NCBI GenBank assembly: GCA_037447655.1
Contig: JBBHKE010001154.1
Coordinates: 92,917-156,916 of the forward strand
Direction: 5' to 3'
DNA length: 64,000 nucleotides
DNA from: Zygnema cylindricum
Taxonomy: Eukaryota > Streptophyta > Zygnematophyceae > Zygnematales > Zygnemataceae
In this document: positions 12,841 through 22,981 of the stretch, one piece after another
Position numbering within the stretch: the stretch's first letter is position 1
Layout of the letters: every line of letters starts with the position of its first letter
Translations under genes and position numbers: made by a program
Notes under the pieces: model-generated
The model's database searches: none
The model's input: the letters and a program-made list of their open reading frames with translations, nothing else
Told to the model about the DNA's origin: nothing

Positions 12841-13040
12841 GCTTGTTTTCAGAGCGTATGTACTATGTACCTGTCAATATCTAATAGTGTTGATAGCACT
12901 AATCTAACGCCCATATATTTTGACCCTCGAATTTGTAATATAAATAATAATTTTATTTTTAATTTACGCTACATTACAGTACCGGTATGTAGTATCAGTA
13001 TTGTTTAATTAGGTGGCGTTCCATCAGACGAAAAAATGGG
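12841..13040 (+). repeat. Fragment related to the 55.6-kb TA-MITE
   Basis: Bases 12886-13000 share the order TAATAG...GCACTAATC...CGCCC...TTTTGACCCTCGAA with 30121-30180 and 55644-55690. Termini are not resolved. Confidence 0.45.
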
Positions 13041-13193
13041 GTAGTTTCCAGAAATCGACGCCTATCCGTACCAGGCCGTACCCATTAATTTTTTTTTATG
13101 AGCGAACAACATTACAAAGAATCTTGCCAAAAATTTCCAAAGGTCTGGAAGGTAACAACGACCGTTGAATTTATTTTCGTGAAGCATTCGCTC

Positions 13194-13467
13194 CATAGTT
13201 CAAAAGTAGGCGTTTTTATGGTAGGCCTTTGGTTGGCGCCTTTATCGTAAGTTGTGTTATGGGTTTTCATGTGATCTTCTTAGATCGCTACTTTGATCAT
13301 CGACCGTTCGATCGTCCGAATCTGACGGTGTAAATAAAATTTTTTGGTATGAATGTTTTAATTAGTCCGAATAGATCCGAATACAATATGGTCTTAAGGT
13401 CATATTGTATGTTTTGCATACAATAGGCATATTGTATAGGTCTACTTTCACCTACTTTTGAACTATG
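13194..13467. mobile_element. hAT-like MITE family M1, copy 3 (intact, 274 bp)
   Basis: Both 17-bp TIRs are perfect (CATAGTTCAAAAGTAGG / CCTACTTTTGAACTATG). Flanks ATTCGCTC (13186-13193) and ATTCGCTT (13468-13475) are an 8-bp target duplication with one change. It sits in the left arm of the fold-back element, whose right arm lacks it. Confidence 0.9.
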
Positions 13468-14039
13468 ATTCGCTTCCTAAGTTTCTGTAAATGGTGATGT
13501 ACCTCGACGAGGTACATCACCAACTTGAGCCGTGACACGCTGGATAATGAACATACGTGTCAAGACGGGAACCTACAGAAATCGAAAAATTACACACATG
13601 ATACATCCATTCAAAAATCCTAACCGAAATCACAAAAGTAATCTCGTAACGAGCTTTCACAACACTATTTTTGTTAGCGCCCATTCGTCACACTATTTGT
13701 GGAAGCGCTCATTCGTCACGCGGAAAAACAGAAAAGTCAAAAACCCTAAAAAATTGAGCTAGTATCTGACAAGGCGTTTGCAAAGAGTACAAAAATTATG
13801 TCATACGATGACCTGGTCCACACGTACATGGTACGCAAATGAAGATTTCAAGCCTAGTTGTCCTATTCGTACGGATTTCAACTTTTTTACGATTTTTACG
13901 TAGTACTCGTTACTTTCATACCGTTCGTTAGTTTTCGCTTTAGGATGTACGAAGACGTACGAAAATCGTCCCCTTCACCCTAAATAATCCTTAAAAAGTC
14001 CTTGAACGTACGAGAAACATACGGAAATGTACGACATTG

Positions 14040-14460
14040 TACGAAAGATGCACCCTATAAAATCTAAGAGGACGGATAATGCAAGGCAATTGTACTGTAA
14101 TTTACCAGAATGTACGAAATGCACGGGAAGTACCTAAACACCCTAAATTCCCCCCTTCAATAACCCTAAAAGTACTAAAATATAGGGACACTGTACGTAG
14201 ATGTACAAAAGATTTTAGTCCGTGTAACTGAAATACACGGAAAGGTATGAAAATGTACCCTAAAACAATCAAAATTATAGCCGTCAAAAGTACAAAAAAA
14301 TACGAACACTGTACGTAAATGTACGAATAAAAGCTGGTTGTTTAACAGAAATATAGGAGAATGCACAAGAATGTACCCCAAAATTCTTGACACCCCTTTT
14401 AATAACCCTAAAAGTACTGAAATATACGAAGACAGTACGCAAATGCACGAAGAAGTATGG
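14040..14460. repeat. Diverged tandem repeat, unit about 120 bp
   Basis: Three to four units marked by AATAACCCTAAAAGTACT, then ACACTGTACGTARATGTACG, then GAAATA...GG and a GTACCC motif, for example starting near 14160, 14286 and 14408. It lies in the 13857-14564 block that interrupts the left fold-back arm. It is rich in GTAC and shows no coding potential. Confidence 0.65.
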
Positions 14461-14817
14461 GTACGTAGTCTGGTAAGCATTTTATTACATTTTCATCATC
14501 GTTAAATGCGTATCGTGCGTAGCATTCGTGCGTTCGTTTCGTGCGTATTATGCGCACAGGACATCTATGATTTGAAGTTGAGGTTGGTCGGTGAGAAAAA
14601 TATTTGACGATTTTCAATATATGATCTTATCATACGTGGTACCACTCAATTTTGAGCACGTGGATTACAGAATCTGCACGATATAACATTGTTCAAAATG
14701 TAGCATCCTGTAATGATCGCCATACGATTAAAGAGTTTCCCGATGGAACGCCAAGCCCATCAATAAATTATGTAAGGGTACGGCAAACTCTACGGGTTGT
14801 TAATTTGTTAAATTTTA

Positions 14818-15474
14818 GGGTGAAGTTCCATTAGGTGGTCCCAGTAAATTTACAGACAAATCTACTGGTCGCGTTTACTGAAAGTCCGCTCCATTGTGTC
14901 GGGCCAGTAACAAACCTTCGTTAATTATGATTGGCGCCACTAGGTTAGAGTCCAGATTCTAAAAATCTTGAAAAAAATCTACAAACAGAATATCTGTACG
15001 AAATTTCTACACCACCGGAGGTAATTAATGATTCGTACATAAAGTTTCGGCTAGATTTTGATTTTGAAAATGGAAATCAAAATTTTGAAACAGAATGGCA
15101 AAAAGACGCGACAAACTTTGAAGGTCGCGACAAACTTTGAAGGTCGGTGGATGTTAGACAGAGCGTGCGAGGATATTTTCACCTTACCTGCATTCAACGT
15201 GGCAGAGCACATGGCATGTAGGACATGCACGCTTGTGATCGCTTGTACAACGTAGATATATTTTGTCTTTCCATGTGTAACAATGGTAACGAATGGCAAT
15301 TATCTAGTGGGCCCCAACTCTCCACTGGATGATGTGCTCGATTGCTTCGCGGATCTCAAAAAGTGAAACATCCGACCGTCAGGAATCACGCCTACATCAT
15401 TGGAGCTTCTCGACAGCTTTAAACATACGGCACCCAGTAACAAACCACACTTTTCGTCTAATAAAACTTCACCC
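14818..15474. mobile_element. Harbinger-like element family M3, copy 1
   Basis: Terminal repeats GGGTGAAGTTCCATTAG and CTAATAAAACTTCACCC, flanked by TTA at 14815-14817 and 15475-15477. Length 657 bp, non-coding. It abuts copy 2 and shares the TTA with it. Confidence 0.7.
15108..15145 (+). repeat. Direct duplication of 19 bp
   Basis: GCGACAAACTTTGAAGGTC occurs twice head to tail (15108-15126 and 15127-15145) inside the M3 copy 1 element. Confidence 0.9.
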
Positions 15475-15827
15475 TTAGAGTGAGGTTCCATTAGGGAAAA
15501 AATGTCGTTGTTTACTAAAAACCGTACTGTTTTGTACAGTGCCGTACAAAAAAAAAATGTCAGAAAAACAAGGCTACTGAATGAAGAATTTCACTCTCCA
15601 CATTTATAAGCGTAAACGTGGACCGTCAGATGCATAATCGGATACGCCATCGTCTGACACTTTCAATTAGCAACAAGTGACCCGGAGTAGGTCAATTCTC
15701 GGCACATGAACGAATAGCATCGTGCCCTGTGGAAAAGTGAACCAATTTCCACGACGAACGCAAGATCAGGTGGGTACACGTTGTTGTCTTTTTAAAAAGC
15801 TTTCAGTCTCAGAGCAGCGCAGCTGCT

Positions 15828-16876
15828 TGAAACTCTGAGACCTCCATAAGTCCTCAGAGTGGACAGCTTCCAAGAAGCCTCTAGGATAATCCTGACCCCT
15901 TTGTGTTTAAGCAAAAATAACTGCCACCTTGGCAGACAAAAACTCTGACCAACTTCACCCCTGTGAAGACAAGACTCCCCTGAGTCGATAGCAAAAAGAA
16001 TCTCTGAATTTTCTCCCCTGAGCAGTAAGTTATGGAGGGTCAAAATTGACCTTTTGTATAGAAGCTCTCTGGGAGAGGGGGTCCTATCTTCTAATTTTTC
16101 TAAGTCCTATCTCTCTCACAGACTCTATCTACTGATGTACGGAACCAATCAGAATTGAGTTCCGTACGTAAAAGTACAGCTGCCGGTGTACTTTATGTAC
16201 GGATATTGTACGACATGGCCAAAATGTCGACACATGTCAAATCCGGATTCGGTGCCATAATCTCCGGAGATTCCACAATCCAACAGAATTTCGCCACGCG
16301 TCATCTGATGTGGCGATGGCCACAAACCGCCGAAATCTTCCTCCGCGATCTCGGCGCTAATCTCGGCCGTCCGATTAAATTCGGCTTTAATCGTAGCCGT
16401 AATAAATACATGCGCGGTATTTGTTTCATTTACGAAACAAATGCGCGGTACTGATTTTTGTCCGTACCATAAGTCGTACATTATATATTACTGGATCTAT
16501 GTATCTCGTAATTCATTTCAGTTAAATGGTTTATCGCACGTATACATATTTAAATAAATATCAAACTATATGCTACGTAACACTACCGCTAGATTAAACG
16601 GCTAATGCTACCGGCTATTTCCTGTCTGCCGGCCGGTAGGTACAAGGATCAAATCCTGTTGCCGGCACATACCTTTTAATTAAATAAATAAACCCTAATA
16701 TAAAATTCTCATAAACCTCAGGATAGCCAAGGTAGCCATGGCTCTAGCTTCCTCTCCAATTTCTCAGTGACTGCGACAAGTTTGAGAGTTGGAGAGAGAA
16801 GTTAGAGATAGACTGCCTCGACTTCTATATTTCTTTTCAGACCTAGAAAATACTAATAAAACCACTAGTTTCTACA
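15828..16876 (-). repeat. Copia-C 3' LTR
   Basis: 1049 bp. It keeps the TATA-like TATACAAAAG (minus strand, near 16051-16063), whereas the 5' LTR copy reads TGTACAAAAG. The GTAC cluster is at 16137-16215 and the antisense tRNA-like module at 16588-16668. Confidence 0.93.
16588..16668 (+). other. tRNA-like module in Copia-C LTR (antisense to the element)
   Basis: The plus strand shows an A-box-like segment (GATTAAACGGCTAATGC) and the B box GATCAAATC at 16647-16655 (consensus GWTCRANNC), within a T-arm-like hairpin. The second copy is at about 21989-22069 in the other LTR. The anticodon arm is not convincing, so this is tRNA-derived rather than a working tRNA gene. Confidence 0.6.
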
Positions 16877-16889
16877 CTCCCCTTATTTT

Positions 16890-19800
16890 CTAGTCAATCT
16901 TTAATTTCAGACCACACTTCTCCTTGCAAAAAATTAGCTTAGGGGAAGGCACAGGTTTGGTTATCATATCTGCTACCATCTCACTATCTGGTCTGTACTC
17001 TAAATTGATTATTTTGTTTTCTACTTTCTCTCTAACAAAGCTGAGTCTGATGTCCATGTGTTTGGCTTTAAAATGGTGTTTAGGATTGGCAGAAATAGCG
17101 ATTGCTGCCTGATTATCACAAAATATTTTCTGCACACCACTCTTAAGGTGACCAAGCTCACCAAGCAAAGACTTGACCCACATCAATTCTTTTACAGCAG
17201 AGCAACAGGCCATATACTCAGCCTCCATGGTGGACTGAGCAATAACCTTTTGCTGTTTGCTACTCCAACAGCAAGCCCCATCACCCACATATAATACATA
17301 TCCAGAAGTACATCTCCTCATCGGAGCATCACCATAACTGGCATCACTCCAAGTAGTGATGTCAGTATTCTCCCCACCCAAATGCAACCATAGATCTCTA
17401 GTTCCTACCAAGTATGTAAGGACTCTCTTAGCTGCCTCCCAATCCTTCTTAGTGGGAGCATTTAGACTTCTACTCAGCACTCCTACAGCTGCAGCTAAAT
17501 CCGGCCAGGTACAATTCATAAAATAGATTAGACTTCCCACTACTTGCCTGTAAGGAATAGTCTGCATGAACTTCTGTTCATCAGGAGATAATTCCTCGTT
17601 TAAGACTATGACTCCTTCTTCCTCACTCCCCTCACTTCCCTTCTTCAATTCCATTGGAGTTGTACAACTATTAGCTTTATCCATTTGAAATTTTTCAAGC
17701 ATGTTCCCTATTGCTTCCTTTTGAGTCAATCTTATAATTTTTCTTTTTCGGTCTCTCTCTACTTGAATTCCCAAAATATATTTTGCTTCCCCCATATCCT
17801 TCATTTCAAATCTCCCCTTAAGATCGGTTTCAGTTTATTAATTTTTTCCATTGATTTACTTAAAACAAGCAAATCATCAACATATATTGCAATAAATATA
17901 AAACCTTCCTCATCTTCGAAAACATAGATTGAGTGATCTGAGCTGATCCGAATTTATCTTAGACCGGTAAGAAACTCATCAAGCTTCTTATTCCACTGTC
18001 GAGGCGCCTGTTTCAAACCATAAAGAGATTTAATCAGCCGGCATACCTTACTCTCCTCTCCTTCTTCCACAAACCCTTCGGGTTGTCGCATGAAGATCTC
18101 CTCTTCTAATTCTCCATGCAAAAAGGCTGTTTTGATGTCCATCTGGTGCACTTCCATGTCTTCCGCCGCTGCTAAACTGAGAAGTATGCGGACGGAGGGA
18201 AATCTGACCACCGGGGCAAAGGTTTCCTCGTAGTCAATTCCTTCCTTTTGTGTAAATCCCTTTGCCACTAATCTGGCCTTGTAGCGCTCGATTGTGTTAT
18301 ATGGGTTCAGTTTTAGTTTGAAAACCCACTTACAACCGATTGGTTTTCGGTTAGGTGGACAGTCCACCAGCTCCCAAGTATCGGCTGCCATGATTGAAGC
18401 CATCTCCTCATTGATGGCTGTCTTCCACCGGTTTCTTTCTGGACAAGTCATCGCCTCTCGATAAGTTTGAGGTTCATCTTGATGAGATAGTTTAGTTACC
18501 TTGTTATTAACCTATTTTTCTTGCAGTCTTTTGCTACTTCTCCTCCCTCCCTCAAAATCTGAGGCCGGAATAGATGGTTCTCGTGGATTCTTTCGAACAA
18601 ACTTGGCTTCTCCCCTATCCCTTGATTCCGAATCAATTTCCACCACGTCTTCCGCTTCGAGTAGAGTTGTCACTGGAGTTTCCACAGCCGAGTCCTTTTC
18701 GGTCTGATATGTTCCTGCAAGAATTTCATCGTCTCTAAAACTTGGATAGTTAGGAAGCTCAAAGTCATCAGAATTTTCTGACTCAAATCTGATTTTTACT
18801 GACTTTGTATATTTGAAGGGATCCACAGACTTTCCTTCATCCATAACTACTAGATGCTTTACTAAGATTATATCTTCTCTTTTTAGATCATAAACTCTAT
18901 ATCCTTTAACATCCTCATCATATCCTAATAAGTATCCCGGTTTTCCTTTAGGATCTAGCTTCCAATTGGACCGATCAGTATCTAGACTGAATACTTGACT
19001 GCCGAAAACCTTTAAATGAGATAAGTCTGGTTTCCGGCCTGTCCATCTCTCATAAGGTGTTTGATCTTTTATAGCTGAAGTAAGAACTCTATTTTTGAGG
19101 TAATTAGCACAGTTCATTGCTTCTGCCCAAAACCTTTTTCCTATCTTCTTATCCGACAACATAATTCTAGCACTATCACTTAGTGTTCTATTTAACCTTT
19201 CAGCTACCCCATTCTGTTCCGGATTTTTCTGGAACTGTCTTTTGGTGTTGAACCCCATCTTCCCTCAAAAAATCCTCAAACTGGTTAGAAGTATACTCTC
19301 CACCATTGTCACTCCTTACTCTCTTGATTGGAGTTTCATGGAGTTTTTCGCTCCATGCTTTATATTGTCTAAAACATTCCTCAGCCTCTGACTTGTTTTT
19401 CAAAAAATATACTCCGGAATACTAAGACCAATCATCAGTTATAGTCATCATAAATCTTTTCCCCCCCGGTGAGGGCACTCTAGCCGGTCCCCTAATATCT
19501 GTGTGTACTAGATCCAGAAGTTTTTCTCCCTTGTAGGTGGCTGTTTTTAGAAAGGGTAATCTGTGTGCTTTAACTTGAGCACACCCACTACAATCACTTA
19601 TATCATCACTCTCACTGAACTGAATCCCTTCCACCACTCCCATCTTTTTCATCTCTCTTAACTTATCTAGATTCACATGCCCAAGCCTCTTATGCCACAT
19701 CATAATACCATGAACACCAGCATAATAAAGTTTCTTCGTTTCATTACTTAAGATCAGCCTAAACATCCCATGGCTACCTTTCTCAGCAATGAAATAGACA

Positions 19801-21248
19801 TCCTCCTCAAAACTAGCAGTAAAGACTCCTTCCCTAGTGCTAGTGAAAAAACCCTTATCATCTAATACTGATGTAGAGATAAGGTTTTTGTTCAGCTCCG
19901 GAATAAACAATACATCGGAGAATGTTAATATGGATGTCTTTCCTTCTACTAACACTTTCAGATCTACCAATCAAACAAGAGTAGTGGTGACTATCCTCCC
20001 ATCCCCGTACTCTATCTCTACGGTGGGAATCTTTCTTATCTTAGTGAACAGGTGTCTATCCTTACACATGTGCATTGAGGCACCTGAATCTATAATCCAG
20101 CCTGCTTCACTTTTCAATCCACCGTAAGCACATTTCTGCCTTCGTGGAATTTCAACTTCAGTTTTCGCCTCCAACTCCTCATCCAAAAGGAGCTCATCGT
20201 CCTCGTCCTCGGATTCCGCCTCAAGTACCTGTGTGACAAGGGCCTTTTTCTTTCCTCTCGGGGTACCACCGGTCTGCCCCTCCTTTAACCGAAGCTCGGT
20301 TAGCTTGGTGCACTCTGCCATATAGTGCCCCGGTTTCTTACAAAAATGACATAAACCTTTTGGAGCCCTTGGTTCGAACTCGCCAACCTGTTTTTTCTGC
20401 TCCCTACCCCCATAGTTTCCGACTGGTTTCCGGGAATCCTTGTTCCTCCAATCAGTCGCTGTTGCCAAGGCTTGGCCACTCTTTCCTCCCTTTCGGATCT
20501 CAATCGTATTCTCTCGAACGAGAATCATCCCTACCAGTGAGTTCCATATCCACCTTGAGTCCGGCAAGTCCTGCACACGGTTGACTATGTTCTCGAACTC
20601 ATCAGGTAACTTCATTAGTAAACAGTTAACTTTTTCTTTTTCACTAAAAACTTTACCCGCACTCTCTAGCTCCATGAAGAGTGTAGCAAGCCCATTGCAA
20701 AAATCCAACATATTTCCCCCTTTGTATACATACTCCTTAACTTTCTGATCAGCCAACTGTTGTTGCTGAATCGTACCACTTTGGTACATCTCTATGAGAG
20801 CCATCCAAAGATCGGATGCCCTCTCTACCTGCAAATGAGGACATGCAAGTCTTTGAGTGAGATGGCGCAGGATGAAGTGCTTTGCCGCCATATTGTTGAA
20901 GTCTCAGGTTTCAGTATCATTCTCCTCGTTCCTCGGAATAGGTGACATGAATGCTAAACCAGTTGCTATTGGTGTGGTCGCCTCCTTCTCCTTTCCTTTG
21001 TCCACCACCTCTCCTTCCTTTGTTTCCTCCGTTGAAGGTGAATCCTCTTTCCTGGTGAATCTGCTTCCTTTAAACCCTGGAGGAATTCCAAGACTTGATG
21101 GACGCCCCAATCGTCCACTCACTATCCCCCAAAACCTTTTTTCGCATAGAGATCCTATCATCATACTTTCCCAGTATATGAATCTAGTTCCATTAAAGAT
21201 TGGTACCCTAGAGGATGGGCCCATAACCTGAAACTCTGAGACCTCCAT
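16890..21248 (-). pseudogene. Copia-C gag-pol polyprotein (broken)
   Basis: A single polyprotein of the Ty1/copia order, read from the ATG at 21248. Gag begins MEVSEFQVMGPSSRVPIFNG and carries the zinc knuckle CHFCKKPGHYMAEC. The protease keeps its DSGAS active site, followed by the GAG-pre/integrase zinc finger (WHKRLGHVN), the integrase core with VHTD and DNGGEYTS, RT, and RNase H with CDNQAAIAI and KHMDIRLSF. Damage: W-to-stop near 20905, G-to-stop at 19971, a stop near 19420, a frameshift near 19230 (extra A in GAAAAATCC), a stop near 18510 and a break between 17804 and 17954. The RT YVDD area falls in that break. No single full frame remains. Confidence 0.9.
21215..21227 (-). promoter_or_regulatory. 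Primer-binding site of Copia-C (initiator tRNA-Met anticodon arm)
   Basis: GTTATGGGCCCAT on the minus strand, one nucleotide after the LTR end. Twelve of 13 bases match the complement of the plant initiator tRNA-Met anticodon stem-loop (13-mer GTTATGGGCCCAC). Confidence 0.8.
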
Positions 21249-22277
21249 AAGTCCTCAGAGTGGACAGCTTCCAAGAAGCCTCTAGGATAATCCTGACACC
21301 TTTGTGTTTAAGCAAAAATAACTGCCACCCTGGCAGACAAAAACTCTGACCAACTTCACCCCTGTGAAGACAAGACTCCCCTGAGTCGATAGCAAAAAGA
21401 ATCTCTGAATTTTCTCCCCTGAGCAGTAAGTTATGGAGGGTCAAAGTTGACCTTTTGTACAGAAGCTCTCTGGGAGAGGGGGTCCTATCTTCTGATTTTT
21501 CTAAGTCCTATCTCTCTCACAGACTCTATCTACTGATGTACGGAACCAATCAGAATTGAGTTCCGTACGTAAAAGTACAGCTGCCGGTGTACTTTATATA
21601 CGGATATTGTACGACATGGCCAAAATGTCGACACATGTCAAATCCGGATTCGGTGCCATAATCTCCGGAGATTCCACAATCCAACGGAATTTCGCCACGC
21701 GTCATCCGATGTGGCGATGGCCACAAACCGCCGAAATCTTCCTCCGCGATCTCGACGCTAATCCCGGCCGTCCGATTAAATTCGGCTTTAATCGTAGCCG
21801 TAATAAATACATGCGCGGTATTTGTTTCATTTACGAAACAAATGCGCGGTACTGATTTTTGTCCGTACCATAAGTCGTACATTATATATTACTGGATCTA
21901 TGTATCCCGTAATTCATTTCAGTTAAATGGTTTATCGCACGTATACATATTTAAATAAATATCAAACTATATGCTACGTAACACTACCGCTAGATTAAAC
22001 GGCTAAGGCTACCGGCTATTTCCTGTCTGCCGGCCGGTAGGTACAAGGATCAAATCTTGTCGCCGGCACATACCTTTTAATTAAATAAATAAACCCTAAT
22101 ATAAAATTCCCGTAAACCTCAGGATAGCCAAGGTAGCCATGGCTCTAGCTTCCTCTCCAATTTCTCAGTGACTGCGACAAGTTTGAGAGTTGGAGAGAGA
22201 AGTTAGAGATAGACTGCCTCGACTTCTATATTTCTTTTCAGACCTAGAAAATACTAATAAAACCATTAGTTTCTACA
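21229..22277 (-). repeat. Copia-C 5' LTR
   Basis: 1049 bp, the same length as the 3' LTR. The gag start codon (21248-21246) lies inside it, 20 nt before its end. Confidence 0.93.
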
Positions 22278-22282
22278 CTGCT

Positions 22283-22981
22283 TTACAAACAAAGCAGCGC
22301 AACTGCTATACAGACAGAGCAACGCAGCTGCTATACAACAGAGCAGCGCAGCTGCTATACAGCAGAGCAGCTGCTATACAGCAGAGCAGCGCAGCAGCAG
22401 AGCAGCGCAGCAGCGAAGCTGCAACACAGACAGGAAAAGGCAACCACGATTATATTTGATATTGTCCGTACGGACAACGCAACGTGTGATATTCTTAATG
22501 TGATTCTGTACAGGATAGAGCAATTGCGATAGATACAATTCTAGTTAGCTTAGTGATAGCTCACTGGTAGCTAAGTGATAGCTCAATGGTAGCTTGACAG
22601 ATTAGTGGTAGCTTGGTGGTTTGATGTACCTCTCAAGTACATTGGTGTTGCCAGTTCAACACAAGTATAAGACTTAGAACTCATAACATATTATGTATCC
22701 AGACTTCCAAGTAGTAAAACTGCAGACAGTTTTTGTGAAACTTCTGAGTATTATATCTTGAGTGTTGTCGAGTCAATTGTGCTATAACTTTGGGAGTTAT
22801 CAGTGTTTATGCTACTCTATATTCTGATAGAGTTTTGTGAGGTTTGGATGCTTGTATAAGAATTGGTGAGCACTTAAGAACAGCTGTTTGGTAGGATTCT
22901 TGATAGCTTCTGAGAGTGTATCATGTCTACTTCTACTACTACTGCTGCTCCTCCACCTGCACCGGTGGTTGTAGAACAACA
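22283..22981 (+). repeat. Copia-B 5' LTR, main part
   Basis: Continues from 15782-15827 after the Copia-C insertion. Collinear with the 3' LTR at 27256-28003. The gag ATG at 22923 is inside the LTR, so the first 19 codons, a Ser/Thr then Pro-rich stretch, are LTR-encoded. Confidence 0.92.
22285..22430 (+). repeat. GCAGCTGC-type array in the Copia-B LTR
   Basis: Imperfect units of about 20-24 bp built on AGAGCAGCGCAGCTGCTATACA, each with a palindromic GCAGCTGC or GCAACTGC core. The array recurs at 27280-27440 in the 3' LTR with a different unit count. Confidence 0.85.

Larger units (their letters stand above)
15828..22277 (-). mobile_element. Copia-C, nested in the 5' LTR of Copia-B
   Basis: Target duplication CTGCT at 15823-15827 and 22278-22282. 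On the minus strand the 5' LTR is 21229-22277 and the 3' LTR 15828-16876, both 1049 bp, beginning TGTAGAAAC and ending TTTCA. By eye they differ at about 17 positions, nearly all transitions, so this is a fairly young insertion. The polypurine tract (minus AATAAGGGGAG) abuts the 3' LTR at 16877. Confidence 0.95.
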
